DNA of 64,000 nucleotides from positions 8,319,501 through 8,383,500 of the forward strand of contig JAYKKI010000066.1 of NCBI GenBank assembly GCA_039881145.1, read 5' to 3'. Both the position numbers and the translations under genes were made by a program. This DNA is from Druceiella hillmani (Eukaryota > Arthropoda > Insecta > Lepidoptera > Hepialidae). Positions 1 to 12,720 of the stretch are shown here, piece by piece (position 1 is the first letter of the stretch; each line of letters starts with the position of its first letter). Below the pieces are notes generated by a model. That model did not search any database. It was given only the letters and a program-made list of their open reading frames with translations, and was not told the DNA's origin.

Positions 1-205
1 TATTTCAAATAATTGAATAAACGGTTATTGGAATCGAAGAAATTCCTCAATTATAAAAATCGAAATTAAACAAGGAAGCACCAAACAATGCACCACGTTA
101 AAAACAATCATATATTGATATAAATTATAGTCTAATTGCATATGTCAAAAAATTTCAATTGATTTAATTTCATATTTCAAATTGATTAAACAAACGAACA
201 ATTCC

Positions 206-208
<3 letters not shown>

Positions 209-254
<46 letters not shown>
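209..254. repeat. (TA)n microsatellite
   Basis: 23 uninterrupted TA units directly before the mariner left end. Confidence 0.98.
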
Positions 255-258
<4 letters not shown>

Positions 259-259
<1 letters not shown>

Positions 260-900
260 TAGGTTGGCTAGTGACTTCTAGAAGGTTTCACGGTAAATAG
301 GCCAAAGTGCAGCCAGTTGACAATAGTCAGCGCTGAAACTTTAAGTGAGTAATGGATATAAATCGATATCAAATACGGATTCCATTATTTTACGAATTTC
401 GTCTGGGTCACGATGCAAAGACTGCCACAAATAATATACGTCACGGAATGGGCGAGTCCACAGTGGGTTAAATACGTTGACCATACATGCAAAACGTCAA
501 TGGCTTGGTGTCGAAGAAACAGGAGTTTCAGTATTCAAATCTGAAATAAGTGCGAAAAAGGTGATGCTCAGCTGCTGGTGAAGTGTGAAGGGAATTATTC
601 TTTGGGAGTTTTGGGAGTTGCTTCCAGACGGATCTTCAATTAAAGTAAATATTTATTGTACTGTGAAAAAGTGGACCGATTAACTAACCAGTTAAGTAGT
701 CAATAGGATCGAATTTATTTTCTACTTGATAATGCTACACCACATACTGTAAAACGTACTGGTGATAAATTAGAGGAGATTGGCTGGGTTTTACTCGCTC
801 ATGTACCATATTCGCCGAACATTGCGCTCTCTGATTACCATTTATTCGGGGCTCTAATAACCATTTACATGAAAAAAAATCGACTTTAAAAAACGAACGA
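259..900 (+). pseudogene. Degenerate mariner transposon with internal deletion
   Basis: Seen: the left end has a mariner-type terminal repeat (ttaggttggctagtgactt) directly after a (TA)n tract. A short N-terminal piece (388-471) encodes FYEFRLGHDAKTATNNIRHG and then a stop, matching the helix-turn-helix region of mariner transposases. After a gap of well over 100 residues, later pieces match the KKVML and GII-ELLPDG blocks (about 550-640) with stops. The catalytic block at 725-887 contains LDNATPHTV and PYSPNIALSDYHLF, with the two aspartates (728-730 and 833-835) separated by 34 residues. DD34D spacing is the mariner signature. No right terminal repeat was found, so the 3' end is approximate. 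Non-functional: several stops, large deletion, missing first catalytic region. Confidence 0.85.
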
Positions 901-2362
901 CGATAAAAACTAATATATAAATGTGAAATAATTTTAATTGAAATCGAATCGCTGTGAACGCGAACCACCTACGGTTCGGTCCGCTTCACTCGCTAATATA
1001 CTCGTAAGATACTTTATAATACACCCACACTCCCCTCTTACTTCACAGTGTGCAGAGGTCGTCGGGATATGAGGGGTAATTTCGTATTTGTTGCCATCTT
1101 ATTGTAAGTAGAGAACTTGTGGTTATTTCATAGGATTCGTTTTTTTGTCCTCTTCAATAATTTCTAGCTAGTCTAATGTAGTTCAATGCTGACATCCTGA
1201 CAGGACAACGTCTTATAAAGCAGTGTGGGTTTTCGTGTACTGGTACTAAAATGTTTGAGGGTGTTACACTCTACATAGTTGACGGAAGAATAGCATGAGA
1301 AATTATTGTAATGTCATTCGATAGGTAGGTTCAAATAGATAGGTGCATAAGACGATAAGAAGAAAGATGCTAAGCATGACTTCAAGGGTTCAAATGCGAA
1401 ACTCAACCAATTAAGGACTGCAAAATCTCAATGTCCAGATATTTAGCAAGCGAATTCGATGTAGATTAATATAAAGACATGTTTAGTATTTATATCGTCA
1501 ATTTAGCTTCGTTAAAATATACTAAAACTAGTTTCACTAATATGATATGACATCTTAACCCATACTGCAAGCAACAGGAAACTAGGACGCGCTCAAAACA
1601 TGTGTATAAGGAGGACAGGTTGTCACGCACAAATCTCGGCCAAGATTATATTAGTCTAATAATTTAGCTTACGCTATTGTATGCTAAATATTTTAAAACA
1701 TTATATAAACCATTTTTGTTTTTTTCTCCACAGTTGGAAAAAGATGATTATATTAGAGATTATACTGTACCATAATAGTATATGATCCATGATAGATTAC
1801 TGACCGCCTTTTAAACATATCCTTTTTATTCTATAAATTTTTATGCCTTTTTATCCACAAACTTCTTTTAGAATTTTTGTCAATTTTCCTACACGAGAAA
1901 ATTATTTTATATACGTTTTCCACAGTTAGTAAATTTCCCTGTTGGTCCGTGCTTTCCTGTGATAATAAATAAGCCGTAAGATAAAACTTTGATCAAAGCA
2001 GGCTTGGACCTCAAAAGTGGGCATTTTTCTCACGATCAGCTTTATTTAATAAATTACTGTTCGAACTTATTAATGTATGTATGTCGTATGTACATTATGT
2101 GGAATGTACAAATAATTGGGAGACAAACAGAAAACAACAAATCTCCCAACGCAGTTTTTAAGGAAGTCCTTTTGTAATTTGTATATTTTTAGTAAGCCTA
2201 ATTTAATGTTAGTTAGTAATTATAAAATCTGATATATATGTCGTTTACATACATATCCGATTAACGTGAAATTCACATGAGCTTACAAGAATTTGATAAT
2301 TTCCTATACTTCGTCTTTCTTAAATTTTCTTATATTCCGTATGTGTATACATATATAAGAAC

Positions 2363-2365
<3 letters not shown>

Positions 2366-2432
<67 letters not shown>

Positions 2433-2434
2433 TA
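2366..2434. repeat. (TA)n microsatellite
   Basis: About 30 AT units, then one C interruption. Confidence 0.98.
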
Positions 2435-2724
2435 ATGAACAGATTTAAAAATTTATTTTATATTAGGACAGGTTGGTTGTAAAAGAAAAGGTTATTTTCG
2501 TTTCTAAGGACGATTGCCAAAATCAAACCGTGACTCTGTGTCTAACTAAGATGAATAGTAAAAAGTGCACTAACATTAATTCAAAAACATCTCACAATCT
2601 TACAACCGTAATGTGAGGGAAATCGCTGGCAAAAGTATTATGTTAATAATAGCTGTGTCTACGATTTCGTTCGCGAGTATTTAGGAAAAAACATTCTTTT
2701 GTTTCTTTTATATGATGATATTAC

Positions 2725-2815
2725 CATAGCAAATTTCATAGAAATCCGTTATTTGCTTGATACCCGCTCAAATTGATATTGACAGACAGAGAAAAATTCT
2801 AAAAAAGTTTTTCTG
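2725..2815 (+). mobile_element. Possible repeat tail fragment
   Basis: 'caaatttcatagaaatccgt' followed by 'ttgacagacagagaaaaatt' has the wording of a repeat 3' tail ('aatttcatcgaaatccgt...gacagacag'). Short and decayed. Confidence 0.35.
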
Positions 2816-2989
2816 GCTTCTATTATCATTCTATACGTTGAAATAATCACTTTTTGAAAAACAATTTCCATCTAGGGAATTCCCTCAATTGCAACTTTAT
2901 TATCTGTATACAAGATAATATTTTTAAAAGCGACCATATCCATTTGCAATTTTTATTTTTCGTAATATTGGATTGATTAATAATTATAT

Positions 2990-3705
2990 TTATTATCACA
3001 AAACTACCATACGGGTCACTAATCTCATATATTTTAGAGAACGTCTTAGATTTTCGTACCTATGAAACTTCAGTAATAATATATTGGTGGATGCTATTCA
3101 ACATTTAACCAGTTACGCTGACAAATGTTATTTACCGTTAAAGTGAAATAGTAAATGATGACCGAGTATGTATCATCAAAATATGACTCGTTTTGCTTGA
3201 CTTTACTATATTTGTATCACTCTATAGATATGTGTAAATTCTCACCCTTTTGAGGTGCCATGCAGAGCAAAGACAAATGCCGCAAGACACTTACCCACGA
3301 TATCTTCATTTCCCTAGGGTTCCACAATCGTGGGATATGTCATGGCAATTCTCTGTGCTACTACAAATAATTTATATCAAATGTCCCGTGCTCCATAGCT
3401 GTACTGACTGTAAAGTGTCAGTGAAAACACTTTATGAATTTGATGTGACTCTTTCCATTATTCATCCCTAAATACATTGAATTTAACCCTAATTTTACTT
3501 TTATTTTTAATGGCAACTTTCATTTCATATTTCTATACTGCAAGGACCAAAATTATAAATTTTACAATTCCATAGACGATGACTAATTCTTAGTAAGACA
3601 ATATTTTTTTTCACTTTTAATGGCAGCATAATTCTAAAATTAAGATTAAAAACTTTGAAATAATAAATAGCATGACGCCTAAAAAATTCAGCTTGTTACA
3701 GACAA
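2990..3705 (+). repeat. Segmental duplication, unit 1
   Basis: Matches 4375-5050 over its full length with roughly three-quarters identity by eye. Examples are 'tagtaaatgatgaccg', 'catagctgt' with 'ctgactgtaa', 'actttatgaatt', and a shared 3' end 'aataataaa' ... 'catgacg' ... 'ttcagctt'. The 22 codons at 3254-3319 (GAMQSKDKCRKTLTHDIFIS then LG) stay in frame in both units. In this unit the frame is preceded by TGA and meets TAA after YYK. I do not recognise the peptide. It may be a decayed exon or part of an unknown mobile element. Confidence 0.7.
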
Positions 3706-3715
3706 TTAAATGATA

Positions 3716-3776
<61 letters not shown>

Positions 3777-3789
3777 TATATATATATGC

Positions 3790-3829
<40 letters not shown>
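3716..3829. repeat. (TA)n microsatellite with GC-containing interruptions
   Basis: Two long TA runs separated by 'tatgcatatatatatatgcg'. Lies just after the first unit of the segmental duplication. Confidence 0.98.
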
Positions 3830-3831
<2 letters not shown>

Positions 3832-4071
3832 TGACACTTTAAAAAATTAGTCAGTTTCTTTTATTTCCCTGTTGCTGTTTTAGTCATTAATTCTACGTAA
3901 AAAAGATTACAAAAGAAAGGTAACTTCATTTTCGACAAAACAACTTCCACTTTAATTTTTGTAGAGAGTGAACGTAATGTTTACTTACAATGATTTACAA
4001 ACATTATTTTACTTCTCCGGCTCCAAAAATTTTATTGTTATTTTATATATATTTACTTTATTAATTTTACG

Positions 4072-4078
<7 letters not shown>

Positions 4079-4117
<39 letters not shown>
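4079..4117. repeat. (TA)n microsatellite
   Basis: Pure AT run. Confidence 0.97.
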
Positions 4118-4123
<6 letters not shown>

Positions 4124-4374
4124 TAATTATGTTGCATCATGAAAATCCCAGTAGTGTAAATTCAGAAACCCCTTATAATATTGCAAGCAATTCTTAAGCG
4201 AAACTGCAGGCAACAGCTAGTTTTTTATTTACATTATGTAGATTCGAAAATGATCAAATCAAAAAATGCATTTTCATCTATCGATTAAAACCTGACAATT
4301 AATTTTTGACTACTGTTATTTATATTTAATATTGCGCTTTATTCATTATATTGGGTTGTATAATTATTATATTC

Positions 4375-5050
4375 ATTATAAAAAAACTGCTATATGGTTC
4401 AATGAATCTTTTATATTTAAGTAATATTTTAGTGGAAGTTTTAGATATTCATATCGACGAAAACTCCACAATGATATATGGGTGGAGGGTTTTTAAAATT
4501 TAGCCAGCCACGCTCATAAGAATTATCTCCGATGATAACGAGTAGTAAATGATGACCGGGCATATATTGCGAACGCGTTTTATTTGACTACTTTATGTTT
4601 CTCACTTAATACATATGTGTACATTCTAACCCTTCGAAGGTGCCATACAAAGTAAAGAAAAATGTCGCAACGCACTTACATACGATATCTTTATTTCTCT
4701 AGGGCCCTACATTCGCGGGACATGTCATGACAATTCTCTACGCTACTATAAATTATTTATATCAAGTGTCCCATGGTCCATAGCTGTGCTGACTGTAAGG
4801 TTTCAGTGAACAAACTTTATGAATTCTATGTAATTTTTAAAATTTTTCCTTTTTTCGGTCCAAAATATATTAAATTTTTTCTTCAGTAACTTTAATTTCA
4901 TGTCCCGAACCATATGTACCCGAATTAAAATTTAAATAATACAATTTTTCAATTTTATTGGCGATAAAGTACATACGAGTGCTAAAGTAAACATTAAAAA
5001 AGTTCGAAATAATAAAAAACATGACGTCAAAAATTTTCAGCTTATCACAT
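4375..5050 (+). repeat. Segmental duplication, unit 2
   Basis: Second unit of the pair. Its frame from 4639 reads GAIQSKEKCRNALTYDIFIS then LG, and continues open (PYIRGTCHDNSLRYYKLFIS, then SVPWSIAVLTV) to a stop near 4805-4815. It is bounded by possible splice signals (CTAACCCTTCGAAG before, GTAAGG after ACT). No function can be assigned and no flanking exons were identified. Confidence 0.65.
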
Positions 5051-7181
5051 ACTCGGGGTCCATTTTTTTCTCGATGTAGTAGAAGATCATATACCATCAA
5101 CTAACAAAGAAAGGGTTATATTAATTTTGCCTTATATTTTATTAACCTTAATTACTTTGACAAGACTTTGTGTTAACTTATCTTTGGAATGTAATATCTA
5201 ACTAGCCTTCACCAGAAAAATATTTCCAAAAATGTAATATTTTATTTCTGAATCTACTTTCGGGGTATTGTGACCGACGTTGGTAAACATTTATTCGATT
5301 TGAATTGGATTATTTGAATCTAAATGAAAATAGAACCTAGACAACCTTGCAAATCATCAGCCCTGCATCAATCCATAAATAAAAAAACAATTTCTTAATT
5401 GAAAGATAATATTACCTACAAAGCTCAAAATTTATTGTATATTATTCTATAAGAGATTTTTGTATTATACACCTTTTTCCCCATAAATTAATGAAACTCA
5501 AACATTTCTGCCAGCTTTTTTAAATTATGCTGATGGAGACTCTTTTCTATTTTATTTCAAATTCCAGGGAAAAAGTACTATTGAAAGTGTGCGAGGGAAT
5601 TTTGCACCTAAGCGGTATCTAAATACTCATTTATAATTTCGCCATTGCCAGTATTATTTACATGTGATATTGAACAAAAAAAATCATTACTTTCAGTAGC
5701 AACATTTTAATTTAAAATTAATAAATACAATTTTACGAACCGGAGAAGTAAAATAATCGTGACAAAAAACTTTAAGTTTGAAAGCTAAGTTAAAAAAAGC
5801 TCGTTAAGTGTAAATATGACAAAAATGCCTGAAAGAACTTTTAAAGAACATGGAATTATCTCTATCTTAATCTACTGCTTTTTTACGGAGGATCTATAAT
5901 CAAAATTTTATGACAGCCAATAAATAGATTAAAAGAAGACATTTAAATTGCTGTAAAATGTTTATTTGAGAAATGATGGATCAATAATATTTTGTAGACC
6001 ATTTTCAGGAAAACTTACTCATTTTACGGGTTATGCAGCTCCTTAAAGACATACAAATCAAAATTAATATAATAAAATTGTCTCAAAAGTCTTTATAATC
6101 ACATTTTTATTAACTTACAATATTTTATCATTGAAATATGAATTTCAAATAATAAATAATACGAAAAACGTAATAAAAAATCCCTTTTCAAAATTAAATT
6201 CGCTTCGTTTTGAACATTTTACTAGATAAAAGACGCGATGCTATTTTTTTCTACTTTTGCAAGCAATTTAGGAAGGATGTTAATAATTTTAAAAAAGGAA
6301 ATTAAATTAGGTTAATGCGAATTAGGTTAATGTGTTTCGGTATTTCCTGCGCTGAATTTCAATTTGTCGATGCATTTCCATCTAAATAGAGTGTATTTTT
6401 TACATCCAAGTAACGCGAAGAGTGTAGAATTTATTATTATTGTCTAAATATTGTTTAATTTTATGAAATTTTATTATGTTTCCTAAAAAACTTCTAAAAA
6501 TATCATTTAAAAAATTAGTGTGTGTACATCTGATAGTCTGATACGTGAGTGTTTTATACTTTAGATACATAATTTTAAAAATGATATCTTCTCAAACATT
6601 TTTGGAACACGTTCTTTAAAAATATACTATTAATTAATTTTTTATAACCTGAATAATACATGTACATTAGCATTATTAAACAAAATAACAGCGTGTGCTT
6701 CGTGGGATACGGGGGCAGAACTAATGATTTTACGATGTTTAAATTTATTTCATTAAATTTGTTAAAATTCTGTATTTACAAGTTGTATACGTAGTAAAAT
6801 ATTCAAGATTTATTGACTGGTTATACTATATTATCTTTACACTGATTTAAATAATATAGATAGCCATTATAGCGCATAAAACGTGTCAAAATGTACATAT
6901 TTTGATACGTTTTATACGTTCTCGTCTCTCTACCACTCTGGTACATTAGGTCTATGCCCTTTATGTCATACGTTTCTCTCACACCCAAGCCATATATCTC
7001 TTAGTGTTATAGCCGATTTGTAAATAAATTATTTCTAAATAATTAGGATTCGATTAATATGTTAAATTTATGAGTTACATGACATACTTGATCTTGTCCA
7101 AAAATACATGTCATAATGTCTATATAACGACATGAATTTTGAAACCTTTGAAGTGAGCACGAAATCATATTAGCTTCTTTT

Positions 7182-7405
7182 ATCGAAAACATCTCTGTTA
7201 ATTCACAACTGCTTGGAACGATTGTCGAAAGCAAATGACCTACTTTTCTCGAAAATATCTCTATTGATACGCAACCCCTTGAAACAGCTGTTTAAAGTAA
7301 ATAACTGTGTATGTGTGTCCTCTTGTTATTGTAAAAATCTCTGTTGATACATGACCACTTAGAACGGCTGTGGAAAGCAACTAACGGCATTTGTATGTAT
7401 GCACA
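7182..7405 (+). repeat. Three imperfect tandem units of 67-80 bases
   Basis: 'tcgaaaacatctctgtta', 'tcgaaaatatctctattg' and 'ttgtaaaaatctctgttg' start at 7182, 7249 and 7329. Each is followed by a 'cgactgcttggaacg'-like stretch and 'gaaagcaa(a/c)t(g/a)ac'. The units are well diverged. Confidence 0.65.
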
Positions 7406-7899
7406 CGATTACTTGTGGACATTTTTTTATGCGTTTAATATATGGGCAGAGTCTATCAGTATGAATACATTTTATCTTTTCTACCAAACTCTCAAGTTTA
7501 TTAACTTTTTCAAAGTTTAATGTAGATATACAAGGTATTATAAAGTTCCGATTTGTATTATACAACATATTGTCAGTTCGTCGAAAGTATTGTTGTTAAT
7601 ACTTATTTAAACTGACTGATAGATGACGTTAAGATCACTTCGTAAGAAAATATTGCGTGATGATGAAGAGATTTGAAATTACGCCTAAACGCTTGATTCA
7701 TATATACAAACGGAGTTTAGTTTCAAAAATCTTGGCACGCTTTATTATATTACAGACAAATTGGAAGTATACTGAATCAACCTAATATTTGCATACGTGA
7801 GATGCATTTCCATTGAAAAGAATTTCCCTTGTATGCACAAGCGGCTAAACTGAAAATCGTAAGTCTACTTACTCACATAAGCGCAGACTATTTGCGATT

Positions 7900-8165
7900 T
7901 TTTTAAGCTCCTAAAGCCTGTCGGAAGGAACGACGCAGGCGAGTCGGCCGAGAAAGATAAGTTCCTATTCCTCAACTGAAATTATGCAAAGAGAAATTTG
8001 TAAGTGAATGTGGGCGAGCACAAAGCGTTCAAAGGCGCAGGGGCGTAATCCGTTTACGTCCGTGCAATGAACTATTGTGACTTTATGCACGAGCTGCCTG
8101 CAATGGCCACTCGCCCGCTTTGCTTACATCTTCTTAAGTCTGCACGGGAACGCGTTCCCGTTATA
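7900..8165. promoter_or_regulatory. GC-richer intronic island
   Basis: 'gacgcaggcgagtcggccga', 'ggcgcaggggcgtaatccgt', 'gagctgcctgcaatggccac' and the palindrome 'gggaacgcgttccc'. No coding frame. Contrast with the flanks suggests a conserved non-coding element, but conservation cannot be tested here. Confidence 0.3.
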
Positions 8166-8354
8166 GAAATGTGCATTGTATGCTGGAGATTACATTATAT
8201 TATTCGGAATTTTGACGCAGCTATTTCATATGCATGAACCATGTCGAAGATCTAAGCGTAAAATATTTTCAGCAGGTTCTGTCCATTTGTATAACTTTAA
8301 TAGTAACTGATGGTCTCTCATTTGTTGAAATTTGACCGTAATTCATAAAATAAA

Positions 8355-8552
8355 AAATTCGTAATATAGTATTATTTCTACTTTCTTTAAGTTTTTTACC
8401 ACGACCTAGGTTTCAAGATCTTTAGGTGGGCTATTAGCGAAGATCTTTGCTAATAGCCCACCTGAAGATCTCGAAACCTAGGTCGTGGTAAAGAACTTAA
8501 AGAAAGTAGATATAATACTACATCACGTAGTTTCATTTAATTGTAAATAAAC
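8355..8552. mobile_element. Foldback (long-hairpin) element, copy A
   Basis: Two arms of about 80-90 bases form a near-perfect inverted repeat around 8438-8441. Left arm: 'tagtattatttctactttct' ... 'ccacgacctaggtttc' ... 'ggtgggctattagcgaagat'. The right arm is its reverse complement, ending 'actacatcacgtagtttcat'. The left outer end has lost the 'aaactacgtgatg' segment. In the arms 'caagatc' replaces the 'cgttgtattacaacatc' of the other copies. No coding capacity. It would fold into a long stem if transcribed with the surrounding intron. Confidence 0.85.
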
Positions 8553-11545
8553 CGATCTCTCTCTACCTTGCATTGTTTAAGCAGTATTCCGATATTTCTG
8601 TTACATTTTTACCACTAATTTACATTTAGCGTAATGATTTATAGCTTCTGACGTTTTTTCAAGTATAAGCTTTCTAACGAAAAATGAGTGTACAAAAACA
8701 ATAAGAAATGAAAGATTTTTCAGCGTCATCCCTACTCTGTCCCAATAAATCGTAGGATAATTATGTACAGCTTATAATTTCCCTCAAAATATGAACTTTT
8801 TTTGAAATAAAATTTGTGGTTCTAGAAATTAGTGTGACCAATTAAATAAACAAACAAATTATTCTCCTTAACACATTAGGTTAGGTCATGTTTAGATTAG
8901 TTTAGTTTAGTTTAGATACAGTCCACCAAGATAACTATATGTAATATATACGTGTATAAAAATGGCTTAAGTTAAAAGTATATCGAGAAAAAGGACATAA
9001 TAGAGAGAAGAATAGAATAGTAGGAATGTCTAGTGAGAAAGTGTGGAAAGGATTACATAACTTGTAGGTCTACAAGTTAAAAACATGCAATGGGGGTGCT
9101 AATTTTAATACTTATAGAATATAGAAACCTCCAAAAAACGAAATTTTGTACTGATATATATATGGAAATATTTTCTTATTCTAGAAGGAAGTTTACGCTG
9201 CAAGTTACCAAGTATTGTGATTTAGATCAGAGATTTGAAGAAGGAAAGGTGATGTAAAGATATTTTGAGAATAAAACAGAAAATGTAGATTTCACTGTTA
9301 ACGAATCTTTAACAATTTGAGTCTTGAACCATCTTTATATTTTTTGAAACCGGAAGTTTGAAACAGAAGAAATATATTAAGACGTCATCATAAAAGAAAT
9401 CTTACGATTACGATCATTTACTAGAAAATTCCTTGCAAAATTGGTTCTTATTTTAAATTTTTTTAAGACAACAGAAAAATGTATCCAACAGCCGTGTGCG
9501 ACCAAGTGTGGTAGTTTAGCCATACTTATTTTGATAAAGGTCCGATTTCCTATTTTGATAAAGGAATAATCCGTGACATAATTGAATCAATCAAAAAACC
9601 CAATTGAATGTATTTTATTAGTACTAAAACAAAATGTCTATTTTACAGATTAATACACCACCTGTAACCATTATACTTGTGGTCAGAGTCAATTAAAGGC
9701 GGATTCCATTGAGACAATGAAATATTTTTTACGTACAAAATTTGTAAATATAAAATAATATTGAAGTAACGTTATTAAAAAAAAACCTGTTAAATCCAAA
9801 TAGAACTCGCATTCCGAGAGCTCGCTACATTTTTAGGTATATACAAATATTTAAGAGTACATAGTACTTCCATTAAACTTTTTGTAAATATTGACATTAT
9901 TTTCCACCGTTTTAATATATTGCCTACATATTGTTTAGATAAGACACGCGACAGCGTGTCAGCTAAGTCTGAAACGTAAAGAGGGCGGGCACTGACCGTC
10001 TGCCACACGAACTATTTTGAGGTACTTTCGATCGACCTACAACTCAAAGTCTATTTGACCTATATACTTGTAACTTTTGTTCGTGAGAAATCTTCAATTA
10101 AGCAGAATCCGAAAAGTTATAAAAGAAGGACAAATAGTCTCTTAAGTATTGACGTCCTACTATCGCTGCTCGTAACACTAGATGACTGACTAATTCCTTA
10201 AAATCTAGACCACTTACATTTAACTTTTAATTTGAAATTTAGTACAGAATTAAGACCCCAGTGTTACTTACTAGTGGAAAGTTTCGCTATCAGAAGAGAT
10301 GGGTCTTACCTATAGAAAATAATATCATAGAAATCCATAATGACCAAGGTCATTACGACCCAAGATCATTTAGACTTCCTTAAATGTGTCTGTGTTTGAA
10401 TCCTTTTTAGTACTACAAGTTCTAATCGTACTTTGGAACTTTATTTTTACTATAAAAGTAGATGTCTGTTATAAAAAAAATATCTATCTACTGTGGAGCG
10501 TCATATCGTGGAAGAAACTGAATTATTGGACTTTGGTGTTTATGATACTCGCGATCATGATTCAGAGCTGTTGATATGTATGGAAATTTATTACACGATA
10601 ATAGTTTATATGAAATACAGTTTGTATAAAAATCATATACTAAAGTATACATTTGATGTGCATGAGTAAAGGAAATAATTAAAAATTGCCAATTTTGTGT
10701 CACCATTACCTTTACACATGAAGGGTAACACTAGGCGCATACCCATATATCGGCCTTTTTATTGTGTATAGAATATTCTCTAGGATATAAAAAAGGACAT
10801 AAAATTTCTAAGGACATAAAAAAGGGCCAAGTTTAATACAAAGAACAATATATTGGTTAATCAGCTTCACTTATAAAATAATTGAGATCCAGGTCGGTAC
10901 CAAGTTTTCTTATACACTTAAAAGAGTTTTATTAGATAGGTTTTTCTATCAAAGTGTTATATTATAGAAAAATTGATTGTAATAGTTATTAAATATTGGA
11001 ATTTGTGGTAAAAATCACATATAAATAATTATTTTGCGAATTTTTTTTCACTATGCATCACATTTGCTATAAAATATACATAGTAAGAGACTAAATTTGC
11101 TACTTAAAATTCCATGAAAACAAGAACTAATCAAAAGGCAGTAATAAAAAAGTTATAAACATTTATTTAAAAAAAGGCAACTTAACGCAAAGATAGAGTA
11201 AAGACATCTCTTTGATATTGTAGAATACAATAAGCAGAACTAAACATGGCATCGTAATTCAAACTGTTTCTGTCAATGAATTAAATTTAAATTTTTATAA
11301 ATCAATAAATTTTTATCATACGTGAATTTTATTTTCATACCTTGGCCGTTTCTATCTTGAAATAATGATTTATAAAATAAAAAAAATTACTGAATATATT
11401 AAAATATTACCCTGTTAGTACGACTTAAAGAAAAAATTCTAATCATAAAGTCACTTTCGTAATACTACAAAAGTACGTAATGTTACGAACGCGTAATTAC
11501 GGTAATATGGATTTCATAAAAATATATATTATATACATATACATA

Positions 11546-11548
<3 letters not shown>

Positions 11549-11576
<28 letters not shown>

Positions 11577-11593
11577 CCACACACACGCGCGCA

Positions 11594-11665
<72 letters not shown>
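11549..11665. repeat. Compound (CA)n-(TA)n microsatellite
   Basis: CA repeat with small interruptions ('cgcgcgcac') to 11630, then a TA run. The repetitive frames it creates on both strands (His-Thr, Tyr-Ile, Cys-Val runs) are artefacts. Confidence 0.98.
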
Positions 11666-11669
<4 letters not shown>

Positions 11670-11920
11670 AGATTCCATTAAAATTAAAGGTAACTTTCGT
11701 CAGGTAAATTGTCCCGTTAAATTAATTACATAAAGCGATACAGCTCAGCCGCCACAAATGTAATACGATAAAGTCACACAATTCATATAGACTGCCGATA
11801 TATATTTAATAATTTCGTACCAATCCACAGACGTGATTTAAAACGATACCTGCTATAAAATAATATTTTGGAATACCCACGCTTAATGGCGAACCTGATT
11901 TTATAATCGCTCAACGCAAG

Positions 11921-12720
11921 TTAACTAAATAAGTTTTTAAACTCCTGTTTGAAAGTAATTTTCCTGAAAACTTCCAAGTGGATAAAACCTTATTTGCTGT
12001 TAACTAATTGATAAATTTTGCCATTGTTTATTGAATATTGAATATATTACATTCGATTATTATATTTTCCGACTGCCAACTATTCGTTAAGAATGTTAAA
12101 TGCGTATTTAAGATAAGCAGCTATAATATAATTCCATAATCTTCCTTTCTTTTTACTTACTTTCCTTTTGGTCATCTTTTATATATTAACTAAATAAGTT
12201 TTTAAACTCCTGTTTGAAAGTAATATTTCCTAAAACTTCCACGTGAACGAAACCTTCCTTGCTGTTAACTAATTGATAATTTTTACCATTGCTTATTAAA
12301 TATTGAATACATTACATTAGATTATTACAATTTTCGACTACCTAACTATTCCCTAAGACGGTTAAATGCGTGTTTAAGATAAGCAGCTATAATATAATTC
12401 CATAATATTCCTTTTGTTTTTACTTACTTTCCTTTTGGTCATCTTTTATATATTAATTAAATAAGTTTTTAAACTCCTGTTTGAAAGTAATATTTCCTGA
12501 AAACTTCCACGTGAATGAAACCTTCATTGCTGTTAACTAATTGAAAATTTTGACCATTGCTTATTAAATATTGAATATATTACATTAGATTATTACACTT
12601 TCCGGCTTCCTAACTATTCGTTAAGAATGTTAAATGCGTATTTAAGATAACCAGCTATAATATAGTTCCATAATCTCCTTTTCTTTTTAATTAGTTTCCT
12701 TTTAGTCATCTTTTATATAT
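11921..12720 (+). repeat. Tandem array, three units of about 266 bases
   Basis: 'aactaaataagtttttaaac' recurs at 11923 and 12188 and, as 'aattaaataag', at 12455. Units share 'ctcctgtttgaaagtaat', 'ctgttaactaattga', 'taagataagcagctataata' and 'ccttttggtcatcttttata'. Period 265-267 bases, high identity, no coding frame. A local satellite-like duplication in the intron. Confidence 0.88.

Noticed and set aside
3250..3471. 73-codon frame starting MRCHAEQRQ
   Set aside because: The duplicated unit at 4.64 kb has a stop in this frame, and third-position changes favour the neighbouring frame instead.
8876..8925. 'ttaggttagg' and 'tttagtttagtttag' resembling the insect TTAGG telomere repeat
   Set aside because: Only two true units; the rest are TTTAG, and nothing else suggests telomeric origin.
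11480..11707. Overlapping frames on both strands with His-Thr, Cys-Val and Tyr-Ile runs
   Set aside because: They are translations of the (CA)n-(TA)n microsatellite.
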